In this document: in pieces, positions 48,671-57,590 of the stretch
Layout of the letters: each line of letters starts with the position of its first letter
How positions within the stretch are numbered: position 1 is the first letter of the stretch
From: Kiloniellaceae bacterium
Lineage (GTDB): Bacteria > Pseudomonadota > Alphaproteobacteria > Kiloniellales > J153
Reading direction: 5' to 3'
Assembly: GCA_021776135.1 (NCBI GenBank)
Contig: JAJFGL010000006.1
Span: forward strand, 47,199-111,198
DNA length: 64,000 nt
Notes under the pieces: generated by a model
Seen by the model: the letters and a program-made list of their open reading frames with translations, nothing else
Told to the model about the DNA's origin: nothing
Database searches by the model: none
Position numbers and translations under genes: made by a program

Positions 48671-48933
48671 TGTGGTGGAACTGAAGTACATGACATATAG
48701 GACGGGCTTGCAGGTTTCTCGGCTAGGAGTGAGTTCCGCCGCGATGCTGTCGCATCGCAAGGGGCGCACGACGACGACCGAGGGGCCTGCAAGCCCGCCT
48801 TCCGGTCGCTTATCCCGGCCTCTGGCGGGCGTCGGCTCCGCTCGACGATGCCCCGCATCGCCAGCGCGAAGCCTCCTACCCAGAGGCCGGGATAAGCGAT
48901 CCTATATGCCACGTACTTCAGTTCCACCACACT
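48669..48933. repeat. palindromic element copy 4, between soxB and soxD
   Basis: 34-bp arms 48669-48702/48900-48933 with 2 mismatches; perfect internal arms 48703-48714/48786-48797 and 48807-48825/48880-48898; GATGCCCCGCATCG core shared. Confidence 0.9.
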
Positions 48934-48948
48934 GAGGAAAACCTGGAC

Positions 48949-49242
48949 ATGCTGGTCATCCCCTGCCCCCACTGCGGGCCGCGTTGCGAGATCGAATTCT
49001 CCTACGGCGGTCAGGCCCATATCGCCCGGCCCCAAGACCCGGCCGCGGCCGACGACGCAACCTGGGCGGACTACGTCTTCATGCGCGACAACACCAAGGG
49101 CGTGTTCCTGGAACGCTGGGTCCATAGCCACGGCTGCCGCCAATGGTTCAACGTCGCGCGCCACACCGTGACCTATGAAATCCTGGCGTCCTACGAGACC
49201 GGCGCGGCCCCGCCCAATCTCGACCTCGAGTCACAGGCTTAG
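48949..49242 (+). CDS. soxD: sarcosine oxidase subunit delta
   Basis: MLVIPCPHCGPRCEIEFSYGG; VHSHGCRQWFNVARHTVTYEI. Confidence 0.95.
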   Translation: MLVIPCPHCGPRCEIEFSYGGQAHIARPQDPAAADDATWADYVFMRDNTKGVFLERWVHSHGCRQWFNVARHTVTYEILASYETGAAPPNLDLESQA

Positions 49243-49257
49243 GGGGCGCGGGCAAAC

Positions 49258-52200
49258 ATGACCCAAAGTTTCCGCTTACCGGAAGGCGGCGTAATAGACC
49301 GCGGTCGCCGGCTTGGTTTCCGTTTCGATGGGCGCGACTACATGGGCTGCGCCGGGGACACCCTGGCCTCGGCCCTGCTGGCCAACGGCGTCCACCTGAC
49401 CGGACGCAGTTTCAAGTATCACCGCCCGCGCGGCATCCTGAGCGCCGGGGCGGAGGAACCGAACGCCCTGATTCAACTGGGCGAAGGCGCGCGGTGCGAA
49501 CCGAACTTGCGGGCCACGCAAATCGAGCTTTTCGATGGCTTGATCGCGCGCTCGCAAAACCGCTGGCCGAGCCTGGACTTCGATATTGGGGCCTTGAACA
49601 ACAGGATGTCGCGGCTTCTGCCGTCCGGTTTTTACTACAAGACCTTCATGTGGCCGGCGTCGTTTTGGATGAAGTACGAATTCATCATCCGCCATTCCGC
49701 CGGCCTGGGCCAGGCGCCGGAGGGCCGCGATCCGGATCGTTACGACAAGACCTTCGCCCACTGCGATGTGCTGGTGGTGGGCGCCGGACCCAGCGGCCTG
49801 GCCGCCGCCTTGGCCGCCGGGCGCGGCGGCGCGCGGGTTATCCTGGCCGAGCAGGATGCACTTCTGGGCGGCAGCCTGTGGAGCGGCAACGGCGAAACCA
49901 TCGACGGCGCGCCGGCAAGGGACTGGATCGAAGCGGCGCGGCGCGAGCTGGAAGCCATGGCAGAGGTCACGATCCTGACCCGTACCCTGGCCTACGGCTA
50001 CTTCGATCATAATTTCGTCGCCCTGGTCGAGCGGGTGACCGACCATCTGGGCGGCGTCGCGGGCAAGCAACCGCGACAGCGCCTGTGGAAGCTACGCGCC
50101 AAGCAGGTGGTGCTGGCCACCGGCGCGATCGAACGGCCCCTGGTCTTCGCCGGCAACGACCGGCCCGGCATTATGCTGGCGGATGCCTGCCGGACCTACG
50201 TCAACCGCTTCGCCGTCCAGCCCGGCAAGCGGGCCGTGGTCTTCACCAACAACGAAAGCGGCCACTTGGCGGCCCTCGACATGGCGGCGGCCGGTATCGA
50301 TGTGGCGGCCATCGCCGATTTGCGCGAAGACCCCATGGGGCCCGCCAGCGAGCGGACGGAAGCGGCCGGTCTGCGGGTTATTCCAGGCAGCGCCGTGGTC
50401 GGCACCAAGGGCGAGCGGCGCGTGAAGCAGGTGCGTATCGCGCGCCTGAATCCGGACGGAACCCAGGCCCTGGCCGCCGGGGAAAACCTGGATTGCGATG
50501 TCCTGGCCATGTCGGGCGGCTGGAACCCAAGCTTGCATCTCTTCAGCCAGTCGCGGGGCAAGGTGCGCTTCGATTCCGGGCTCGGCTGCTTCGTACCAGG
50601 CGCCTCGGCCCAGGCGGAACGCTCAGCCGGTTCCTGCAACGGCGTATTCGGCTTGAACGATTGCCTGGCCCAGGGGTTCAATGCCGGCAAGCAGGCTGCA
50701 CAGGACGCCGGCATAAAAGCCGGCAGCAAGGGCGGGGCCGCGCCCCAAGCCGGGAACGGCGATTTTCTTCCCGCCCGCTGGATCTGGGAGGTGCCGTCCG
50801 GCAAACCCGCCGGCCGCGCCGGCAAGGCCTTCGTTGACTTTCAAAACGACGTCACCGCCAACGACCTGAAATTGGCGCTGCGCGAAGGCTACGAATCCAT
50901 CGAGCATGTGAAACGCTACACCACCACCGGCATGGGCACCGATCAGGGCAAGACCAGCAACGTCAACGCCATCGGTATCGTCGCCCAAACCCAGGGCCGG
51001 GAGATTCCCGATGTCGGCGTTACCACCTTCCGCCCGCCCTATACGCCGGTTACCTTCGGGGTTTTCGCCGGACGCGACGTTGACGATCTTTTGGACCCGG
51101 TCCGCAAGACCCCGATCCATGACTGGCACGAACGGGCGGGCGCGGCGTTCGAGGATGTCGGGCAATGGAAACGGCCCTGGTATTTCCCGCAAGCTGGGGA
51201 AACCATGCACCAGGCGGTCAACCGCGAGGTCAAGGCGGCGCGCGAGTCGGCCGGCATCATGGATGCCACGACCCTGGGTAAGATCGACATCCAGGGCCGG
51301 GATTCGGCTGAATTCCTGAACCGTGTCTATACCAATGCCTGGACCAAGCTGGCGGTTGGGCGTTGCCGCTACGGCCTTATGCTCAATGAAGCGGGCATGG
51401 TGATAGACGATGGCGTCACCGCGCGCTTGGGCGAGTTTCACTACCTGATGACGACCACCAGCGGTAACGCGGCGCCGGTGCTGGCGCATCTCGAGGAATA
51501 CCTGCAAACCGAATGGCCGGACCTCGACGTTCACCTGACCAGCGTCACCGATCAGTTCGCGACCGTGACCATCTCCGGGCCCAAGGCCCGCGCCCTGCTG
51601 GCGGATGTGGCGGGGGACATGGACCTCGGTTCCCAAGCCTTGCCGCACATGGGAGTCGGCGATGGCCGGGTCGCGGGAATCGCGGCGCGTATCGCCCGCA
51701 TCTCCTTCACCGGCGAGATGAGTTACGAGATCAATGTGCCCGCCTCTTGCGGCTTGGCATTGTGGCAGGCCCTGATGACCGCCGGCGCCAAGTACGCCAT
51801 CGTCCCCTATGGCACCGAAGCCATGCACGTTCTGCGCGCCGAGAAGGGATTTATCATCGTCGGCCAGGAAACCGACGGCTCGGTCACGCCCATCGATCTG
51901 GGCATGGATTGGATCGTGTCGAAAAAGAAAACGGATTTTATCGGCAAACGTTCCCTCACCCGGCCTGATATAATCAAACCCGACCGTAAGCAACTGGTCG
52001 GACTCTTGACCGGCGATCCCAAGGAGGTGCTGCCTGAGGGCGCGCACTTGGTCGAGGGCGCGGTAGGACAACCGCCGGTGCCCATGCTCGGCCACGTCAC
52101 CTCCAGCTACGAAAGCCCAAACCTGGGCCGTTCCATCGCCTTGGCCATGATCAAGGGCGGACGCGACCGCATGGGCCAAAGCCTGCAGGCCCCCCTGGCC

Positions 52201-52275
52201 GACGGCAGGACGATCGCCTGCACCGTCACCGGCCCGGTGTTCCTGGACCCGGAAGGGACGCGGCTCAATGATTGA
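49258..52275 (+). CDS. soxA: sarcosine oxidase subunit alpha
   Basis: 1005 aa; DVLVVGAGPSGLAAALAAGRGGARVIL; C-terminal GcvT-like domain. Confidence 0.96.
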   Translation: MTQSFRLPEGGVIDRGRRLGFRFDGRDYMGCAGDTLASALLANGVHLTGRSFKYHRPRGILSAGAEEPNALIQLGEGARCEPNLRATQIELFDGLIARSQNRWPSLDFDIGALNNRMSRLLPSGFYYKTFMWPASFWMKYEFIIRHSAGLGQAPEGRDPDRYDKTFAHCDVLVVGAGPSGLAAALAAGRGGARVILAEQDALLGGSLWSGNGETIDGAPARDWIEAARRELEAMAEVTILTRTLAYGYFDHNFVALVERVTDHLGGVAGKQPRQRLWKLRAKQVVLATGAIERPLVFAGNDRPGIMLADACRTYVNRFAVQPGKRAVVFTNNESGHLAALDMAAAGIDVAAIADLREDPMGPASERTEAAGLRVIPGSAVVGTKGERRVKQVRIARLNPDGTQALAAGENLDCDVLAMSGGWNPSLHLFSQSRGKVRFDSGLGCFVPGASAQAERSAGSCNGVFGLNDCLAQGFNAGKQAAQDAGIKAGSKGGAAPQAGNGDFLPARWIWEVPSGKPAGRAGKAFVDFQNDVTANDLKLALREGYESIEHVKRYTTTGMGTDQGKTSNVNAIGIVAQTQGREIPDVGVTTFRPPYTPVTFGVFAGRDVDDLLDPVRKTPIHDWHERAGAAFEDVGQWKRPWYFPQAGETMHQAVNREVKAARESAGIMDATTLGKIDIQGRDSAEFLNRVYTNAWTKLAVGRCRYGLMLNEAGMVIDDGVTARLGEFHYLMTTTSGNAAPVLAHLEEYLQTEWPDLDVHLTSVTDQFATVTISGPKARALLADVAGDMDLGSQALPHMGVGDGRVAGIAARIARISFTGEMSYEINVPASCGLALWQALMTAGAKYAIVPYGTEAMHVLRAEKGFIIVGQETDGSVTPIDLGMDWIVSKKKTDFIGKRSLTRPDIIKPDRKQLVGLLTGDPKEVLPEGAHLVEGAVGQPPVPMLGHVTSSYESPNLGRSIALAMIKGGRDRMGQSLQAPLADGRTIACTVTGPVFLDPEGTRLND

Positions 52276-52903
52276 AAAATACCTTCGGCAAAGCCCCCTC
52301 GCACATATGGGCCTGGGCGCGCGATCCGGCGATGACACGGCCAAGGCCGAGGTCCGCCTCGCCGAGCGGCCGTTTTTCGGCTTCGTGAACCTGCGCGGAC
52401 CGGGCGCCGATCCGGCCTTCCTGGGGGCCTTCAAGGCAGCCTCCGGATATGCTCTGCCGACCGAGGCGGGGACAAGCGGCGGCGGCGGCAATACCACCGC
52501 CCTGTGGCTGGGCCCGAAAGAGTGGGCGATCCTGGATACGCGCGGCGATCCGGACGCCGGGCCGCGCATGGCCGATGAGCTACGCACCGCCCTGGCCGAT
52601 TTCCGCGTGGCGGTAACCGATGTGAGCGAGAGCCGCGCCTGTATCCGGATTTCGGGGCCCAAGGCGCGCGCCACCCTGCAAAAAGGCTGTCCCCTGGATC
52701 TGCACCCGCAGGCCTTCCGCCCCGGACACTGCGCGCACACCCGCCTGGCCAAGGCGACGGCCCTGATCCACCTGAACGGCAATGATTCGGCGCCGGAGGA
52801 AGCAATCTTCGACGTTTATACCGTGCGTAGTTTCGGCGAGTACGTCTGGCTCTGGCTCGAAGACGCAGGCCGCGAGTACGGAGTGACGGCAAGGCTGTCA
52901 TAA
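52268..52903 (+). CDS. soxG: sarcosine oxidase subunit gamma
   Basis: position after soxA; WLGPKEWAILD; VRSFGEYVWLWLEDAGREYGV. Confidence 0.93.
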   Translation: MIEKYLRQSPLAHMGLGARSGDDTAKAEVRLAERPFFGFVNLRGPGADPAFLGAFKAASGYALPTEAGTSGGGGNTTALWLGPKEWAILDTRGDPDAGPRMADELRTALADFRVAVTDVSESRACIRISGPKARATLQKGCPLDLHPQAFRPGHCAHTRLAKATALIHLNGNDSAPEEAIFDVYTVRSFGEYVWLWLEDAGREYGVTARLS

Positions 52904-54333
52904 GCCCGCGCGGGTCTTTGCAAATCGCTAGAACCCTTTCCGACACGCTCGGGCGGAAAATGTACGGTTACGGTGGTGCCGGCGCCTAGTTCGCTCTTAA
53001 TATCCAAAATCCCACCGTGCAGCTCCACGAGCGACTTTGTCAAAGGCAGGCCCAGCCCGGTTCCTTCATACTTCCGATCAAGCTTGCCATCGATCTGCTG
53101 GAAGGGAATCATCGCCCGGCATATGTTCTCGCGGGAGATGCCGATACCCGTGTCCGCGACCTGGACCACAAACCCCTCGTCGGTGCGGCACCAGGCCCGG
53201 ATTTTGATTTGGCCGCCAGCAGGCGTAAACTTCACGGCATTGGACAAAAGGTTGATCATGATCTGCTTGAACATACGCGCGTCAACATACAAAGGCGGCT
53301 GATTGCTGGCGACATCGGACTCAATGGTGACGTTGGCATCGCGCGCGCGCTCCCGCACCAGGGCGAGGCAGGATTTAATGGACTCATGGACGGTAACCGA
53401 TTCTTCATGAAGGTCGATTTTTCCGGCCTCGATTTTCGACAAGTCCAATATATCGTTGATTAATTTTAGGAGATGCTCGCCGGAGCCTTTGATGTCGTCG
53501 ATGTATTGCGCGTATTTGGTAACGCCGATGGGCCCAAAGGTCTCGGTCCGGATCATATCCGAGAACCCGATTATGGCATTCAAAGGCGTCCTCAGCTCAT
53601 GGCTCATGTTGGTGAGGAATTCCGATTTCGCACGATTGGCCAAGTTGGCTTCGTCGCGCGCGATTGCCAGCACCTCGCTTAACTCGGAAAGCTGCTTGCT
53701 CTGCAGCTCCTGAAGACGTTTCGCCGCTTCCAGATCTTCAACCCGGTTTTTCAAAGCAGAACTCGAGCGAATTACCTCATCGAAGGCTTTGTCCAGGGCC
53801 CTTAAGGGGAGCGACCTCAAGACTATGAAAATAGCGGCGGCAAGACCGGTGCCAAGCAGCAGCACCCACATGGTTGCGGCTAGAACCGGTCTCAAGGGCT
53901 CGGTAATCCTTATCCGCCCGACCTCGCCGCCAAAGCTGTATATGCTTGCTATCGCGGACGCGGCGGGGCTGGGCGGCATCGTGCCCCAGCTACCGAAAAG
54001 CGAGCCTTTGGCATCGAACGCTTCATAAAATCGCATCTCCTGGCGTTCGGGATCGAGGAGCGACATCTCTACAAATCTATGTTCCGCGAGCATCCAGGTC
54101 TTCGGGTTCGTATTAGCCAAATCGGAGAACCGGCTGGCGACAACCTTGGCGTTCGCCGCGATCCGGGCACTTTCGTAATGATGGGCAGTGAAAAAAAAGA
54201 GAAATGGGACGATAACTGCGGTAGCCACGGCGATGCACGACGAAAAAGCTGTTACCGATCTCTTCAGCTTCGAAAGCTCATCTGCTTTTGGAGGCTCGCC
54301 GTTCAACTTGGATTGGGTGCGATCACCCTGCAT
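52816..54333 (-). CDS. membrane sensor histidine kinase
   Basis: H-box FLTNMSHELRTPLNAIIGFSDMI; N-box MINLLSNAVKFTP; G boxes VADTGIGIS, GTGLGLPLTKSLVELHGG; two TM segments. Confidence 0.93.
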   Translation of the reverse strand: MQGDRTQSKLNGEPPKADELSKLKRSVTAFSSCIAVATAVIVPFLFFFTAHHYESARIAANAKVVASRFSDLANTNPKTWMLAEHRFVEMSLLDPERQEMRFYEAFDAKGSLFGSWGTMPPSPAASAIASIYSFGGEVGRIRITEPLRPVLAATMWVLLLGTGLAAAIFIVLRSLPLRALDKAFDEVIRSSSALKNRVEDLEAAKRLQELQSKQLSELSEVLAIARDEANLANRAKSEFLTNMSHELRTPLNAIIGFSDMIRTETFGPIGVTKYAQYIDDIKGSGEHLLKLINDILDLSKIEAGKIDLHEESVTVHESIKSCLALVRERARDANVTIESDVASNQPPLYVDARMFKQIMINLLSNAVKFTPAGGQIKIRAWCRTDEGFVVQVADTGIGISRENICRAMIPFQQIDGKLDRKYEGTGLGLPLTKSLVELHGGILDIKSELGAGTTVTVHFPPERVGKGSSDLQRPARAYDSLAVTPYSRPASSSQSQTYSPKLRTV

Positions 54334-55162
54334 CGGGCACCGCGACGTTCCCAGTGCGCGAAAGGATTTCAACGCCGGCTGGCGACCGGATGAAGCGAAG
54401 GAAACCCCTCGCCGCCCTACTGATATCGGCCCTGGTCACGAAATAAAGGGTCTTCGCCATGGTATAGGTGCCATTGGTCAAATTCGCCGTTGTTGGCGCC
54501 ACGCCACCGACGCTGACCGGTATCAAGGAGCGCCCCTCGGCCAGAACCGCCGTTAGGGTCGCTGTGGTCAGGGCGCCCGGGATCTTTTCCGCCCACGACA
54601 TCGCATCCTGGTCGGTGGTCGCGACAGGTATCCCGGGAACCGCACGCACTTTCGTTATAGCCGCCCTCATGCCATCGACCGATTCGACAAGAAGTGAGGT
54701 ATCGCCGTCCGCTTCGGGCCGAAGAATGGGGAAGATATACGTTCCGTCGCTCCAGAGCACCTGGCCGCCGCCGAAAATCTTGACCAACTCCTTCCGGGTA
54801 AGGCTTGGGTTGGCCACGGTGCTAGAGGTCGCGAAGACAAATGGCGACTTGGCATACGCGGCCGCGCTTATGCCCAGGTGGCTCTCCGTGTCTTTCAGTG
54901 GGCGCGAACTCAGCCCGATATCCAAGACGCCGGTGGACACCCCACGGATACCGCCCCTGCTGCCTAAGCTAGCCAGGACTTCGATATCGACGCCGGGGTT
55001 ATCCCGTTCATAGGCGTCCGCCAGAATCCGTATAGTGCCCAAGGCCGCGCCCGTGCCGCCCACGACGATTGTCCCGGCCCAGCTTACCGCGGGAAGCAGA
55101 AAACTAAGAAACGCGCCAAGGATTAGCGGCCGGAAAATGCACTTCTCGATAATCGTTCGCAT
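54323..55162 (-). CDS. PstS-like periplasmic substrate-binding protein
   Basis: signal peptide; GTIVVGGTGAALGTIRILADAYERDNPGVDIEV; GVLDIGLSSRPL; overlaps start of sensor kinase. Confidence 0.82.
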   Translation of the reverse strand: MRTIIEKCIFRPLILGAFLSFLLPAVSWAGTIVVGGTGAALGTIRILADAYERDNPGVDIEVLASLGSRGGIRGVSTGVLDIGLSSRPLKDTESHLGISAAAYAKSPFVFATSSTVANPSLTRKELVKIFGGGQVLWSDGTYIFPILRPEADGDTSLLVESVDGMRAAITKVRAVPGIPVATTDQDAMSWAEKIPGALTTATLTAVLAEGRSLIPVSVGGVAPTTANLTNGTYTMAKTLYFVTRADISRAARGFLRFIRSPAGVEILSRTGNVAVPDAG

Positions 55163-55625
55163 TGAATAACACCCAAAATCCCATGACTGGGCAGCCCCAA
55201 AATTCTTCCCGGGAGATTCTATGGCTTGGGGAGCGGAAATTACGTTAATTTCTGGCGGCTCTTCTCAACCTGGGGCTGCATGGCCGGTATATATACATTT
55301 AAATAGTAAATATTGAATTTACCGGTGCCGCCGCCGGCCACGGCAAGCGAGACCGCCATTCGAATTCTTGTGCTGAGGCGATATCTCCCTGACAAGCAGG
55401 GCCGCACCGGTCTGCTCACACGCGCACCCAATCAATCGCGATCGCTTGAAGTGTGACGCCGGTCATTCGCTCCATGCCCGGCACATGCCTAAATAGATCG
55501 TGGCGGCAGGGAGCATTCGATACGCAAGAAACTTTCCTATGTTCGCAAGAAGTTCTTAACCATATGGCCGCACCCTTAGATTGTACCGGTTTGAAACACC
55601 CACAGTACACCGACGAGGGTCCGCC

Positions 55626-57575
55626 ATGAATGTGCACAGTCCCGATGTCTTCGATCTCTTCGCCGAGATCTATAATCGCGAGAAGCAAGAAGAGCTCAGC
55701 CTGCAGGAATACCTGCTGGGTTGCCGCGAAGACCCCACCATGTATGCCACGGCGCCGGAACGCATGATAGCGGCCATCGGCGAAGCCAAGTTGATCGACA
55801 CCAGTTCCGACGAGCGCCTGGGCCGGGTGTTCATGAACCGGACGATAAAGATTTATCCCGCCTTCGACGAATTCTTCGGCATGGAAGACACGATCGAGCG
55901 CATTGTCGGTTATTTCCGCTACGCGGCCCAGGGCCTGGAGGAACGCAAGCAGATTCTCTACTTGCTCGGCCCGGTCGGCGGCGGCAAGTCTTCCCTGGCG
56001 GAGTGTCTGAAACAACTCATCGAAGAACATCCGATCTACGTCCTCAAAGCGGGCGAGCGGATCAGCCCGCTGTTCGAATCGCCGCTTGGCCTGTTTCACC
56101 CGCAACGCATGGCCGGGCTTCTGGAGGAAAAATACGGCATCTCGCAGCGCCGCCTTTCCGGGCTTGTTTCCCCCTGGGCGACCAAGCGCCTGGACGAATT
56201 CAACGGCGATATCTCTAAATTCTCCGTGGTCCGGATCATGCCGTCGCGGCTGCGCCAAATCGGCGTCGCCAAGACCGAGCCGGGCGACGAGAACAACCAG
56301 GATATATCCGCCCTCGTGGGCAAGGTCGATATCCGCGAGTTGGAACACTTCAGTCAGGCCGACCCGGATGCCTATAGCTATAGCGGCGGCCTGAACCGCA
56401 CCACCCAGGGCATGCTCGAGTTCGTGGAGATGTTCAAGGCGCCGATCAAGGTTCTGCATCCGCTTCTGACGGCGACCCAGGAAAGCAACTACCTGGGCAC
56501 GGAAAATTTCGGCGCCTTCCCGTACCAGGGCACGGTGCTCGCCCACTCCAACGAGGCCGAGTGGCAACAGTTCAAGAGCAACAAGAACAACGAGGCCTTC
56601 CTGGACCGTATCTGCGTGGTCAAGGTGCCTTATTGCCTGCGCTTCTCGGAAGAAAAGCGCATTTACGACAAGCTGCTCCGCGATAGCGAGTTGGACGACA
56701 GCGCCTGCGCGCCGGAAGTTCTGGAAACCTTGAGCCGTTTTTGCGTTTCGACCCGGCTGCACGACCACGAAAATTCGCCCCTGCACACCAAGATGCGGGT
56801 TTACGACGGCGAAAACCTGAAGGACGTCGATCCCAAGGCCAAATCGGTCCAGGAATACCGCGACACCGCCGGCGTCGACGAAGGCATGACCGGGGTCAGC
56901 ACCCGTTTCGCCTTCAAGGTTCTGTCCGAGACTTTCAACTACGACACCGAGGAAGTGGCCGCCGACCCGGTCCATCTGATGTACATTCTGGAGCAGTCGA
57001 TCAAGCGCGAACAGTTCCCGTCCGAAACGGAGTCCACCTACCTGGACTTCATCAAATCCGAATTGGCCCCGCGCTACGCCGAATTCATCGGCCACGAAAT
57101 TCAGAAGGCCTATCTCGAATCCTATACCGAATACGGCCAGAATCTCTTCGACCGCTACATCTCCTATGCCGACGCCTGGATCGAGGATCAGGATTATAAG
57201 GATCCCGATACCGGCCAGGTCTTCGACCGGGAAATCCTGGACGCGGAACTCTCCAAGATCGAAAAGCCGGCGGGCATCGCCAATCCCAAGGATTTCCGTA
57301 ACGAGGTGGTCAAGTTCGCACTCCGGGCCAAGGCCAAGAACGAAGGCAAGAATCCGTCCTGGACCAGTTATGAAAAACTGCGTGAAGTTATCGAAAAGCG
57401 CATGTTCAGCCAGGTCGAGGACCTGCTGCCGGTAATCAGCTTCGGCACCAAGAAGGACAGCGCCACCGACAAGCAGCACCACGAGTTCCTGCGGCGCATG
57501 AAGAAGCGTGGCTACACCGAGCGGCAGGTTCGCCGCCTCGTGGAGTGGTACATGCGGGTAAACAAGGCCGGCTGA
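55626..57575 (+). CDS. prkA: PrkA family serine protein kinase (AAA)
   Basis: LGPVGGGKSSLAECLKQLIE; LLTATQESNYLGTENFGAFPYQG; SNEAEWQQFKSNKNNEAFLDRI. Confidence 0.93.
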   Translation: MNVHSPDVFDLFAEIYNREKQEELSLQEYLLGCREDPTMYATAPERMIAAIGEAKLIDTSSDERLGRVFMNRTIKIYPAFDEFFGMEDTIERIVGYFRYAAQGLEERKQILYLLGPVGGGKSSLAECLKQLIEEHPIYVLKAGERISPLFESPLGLFHPQRMAGLLEEKYGISQRRLSGLVSPWATKRLDEFNGDISKFSVVRIMPSRLRQIGVAKTEPGDENNQDISALVGKVDIRELEHFSQADPDAYSYSGGLNRTTQGMLEFVEMFKAPIKVLHPLLTATQESNYLGTENFGAFPYQGTVLAHSNEAEWQQFKSNKNNEAFLDRICVVKVPYCLRFSEEKRIYDKLLRDSELDDSACAPEVLETLSRFCVSTRLHDHENSPLHTKMRVYDGENLKDVDPKAKSVQEYRDTAGVDEGMTGVSTRFAFKVLSETFNYDTEEVAADPVHLMYILEQSIKREQFPSETESTYLDFIKSELAPRYAEFIGHEIQKAYLESYTEYGQNLFDRYISYADAWIEDQDYKDPDTGQVFDREILDAELSKIEKPAGIANPKDFRNEVVKFALRAKAKNEGKNPSWTSYEKLREVIEKRMFSQVEDLLPVISFGTKKDSATDKQHHEFLRRMKKRGYTERQVRRLVEWYMRVNKAG

Positions 57576-57590
57576 GCAACGGTAAGTGGC

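Noticed and set aside
48671-48948. soxB-soxD gap as a decayed gene (ORF 48672-48935, 87 aa)
   Set aside because: The sequence is a near-perfect palindrome with internal hairpins; the ORF is a by-product of the repeat.
50623-52782. 719-aa ORF antisense to soxA/soxG
   Set aside because: Spurious antisense frame opposite well-conserved sarcosine oxidase subunits.
55240-55431. 63-aa minus-strand ORF between the PstS-like gene and prkA
   Set aside because: Short, no recognisable domain or convincing ribosome-binding site; region is more likely promoter/intergenic.
55416-57482. 688-aa ORF antisense to prkA
   Set aside because: High-GC antisense frame; the plus strand encodes a clear PrkA with motifs over the same span, and the antisense translation shows no domain.
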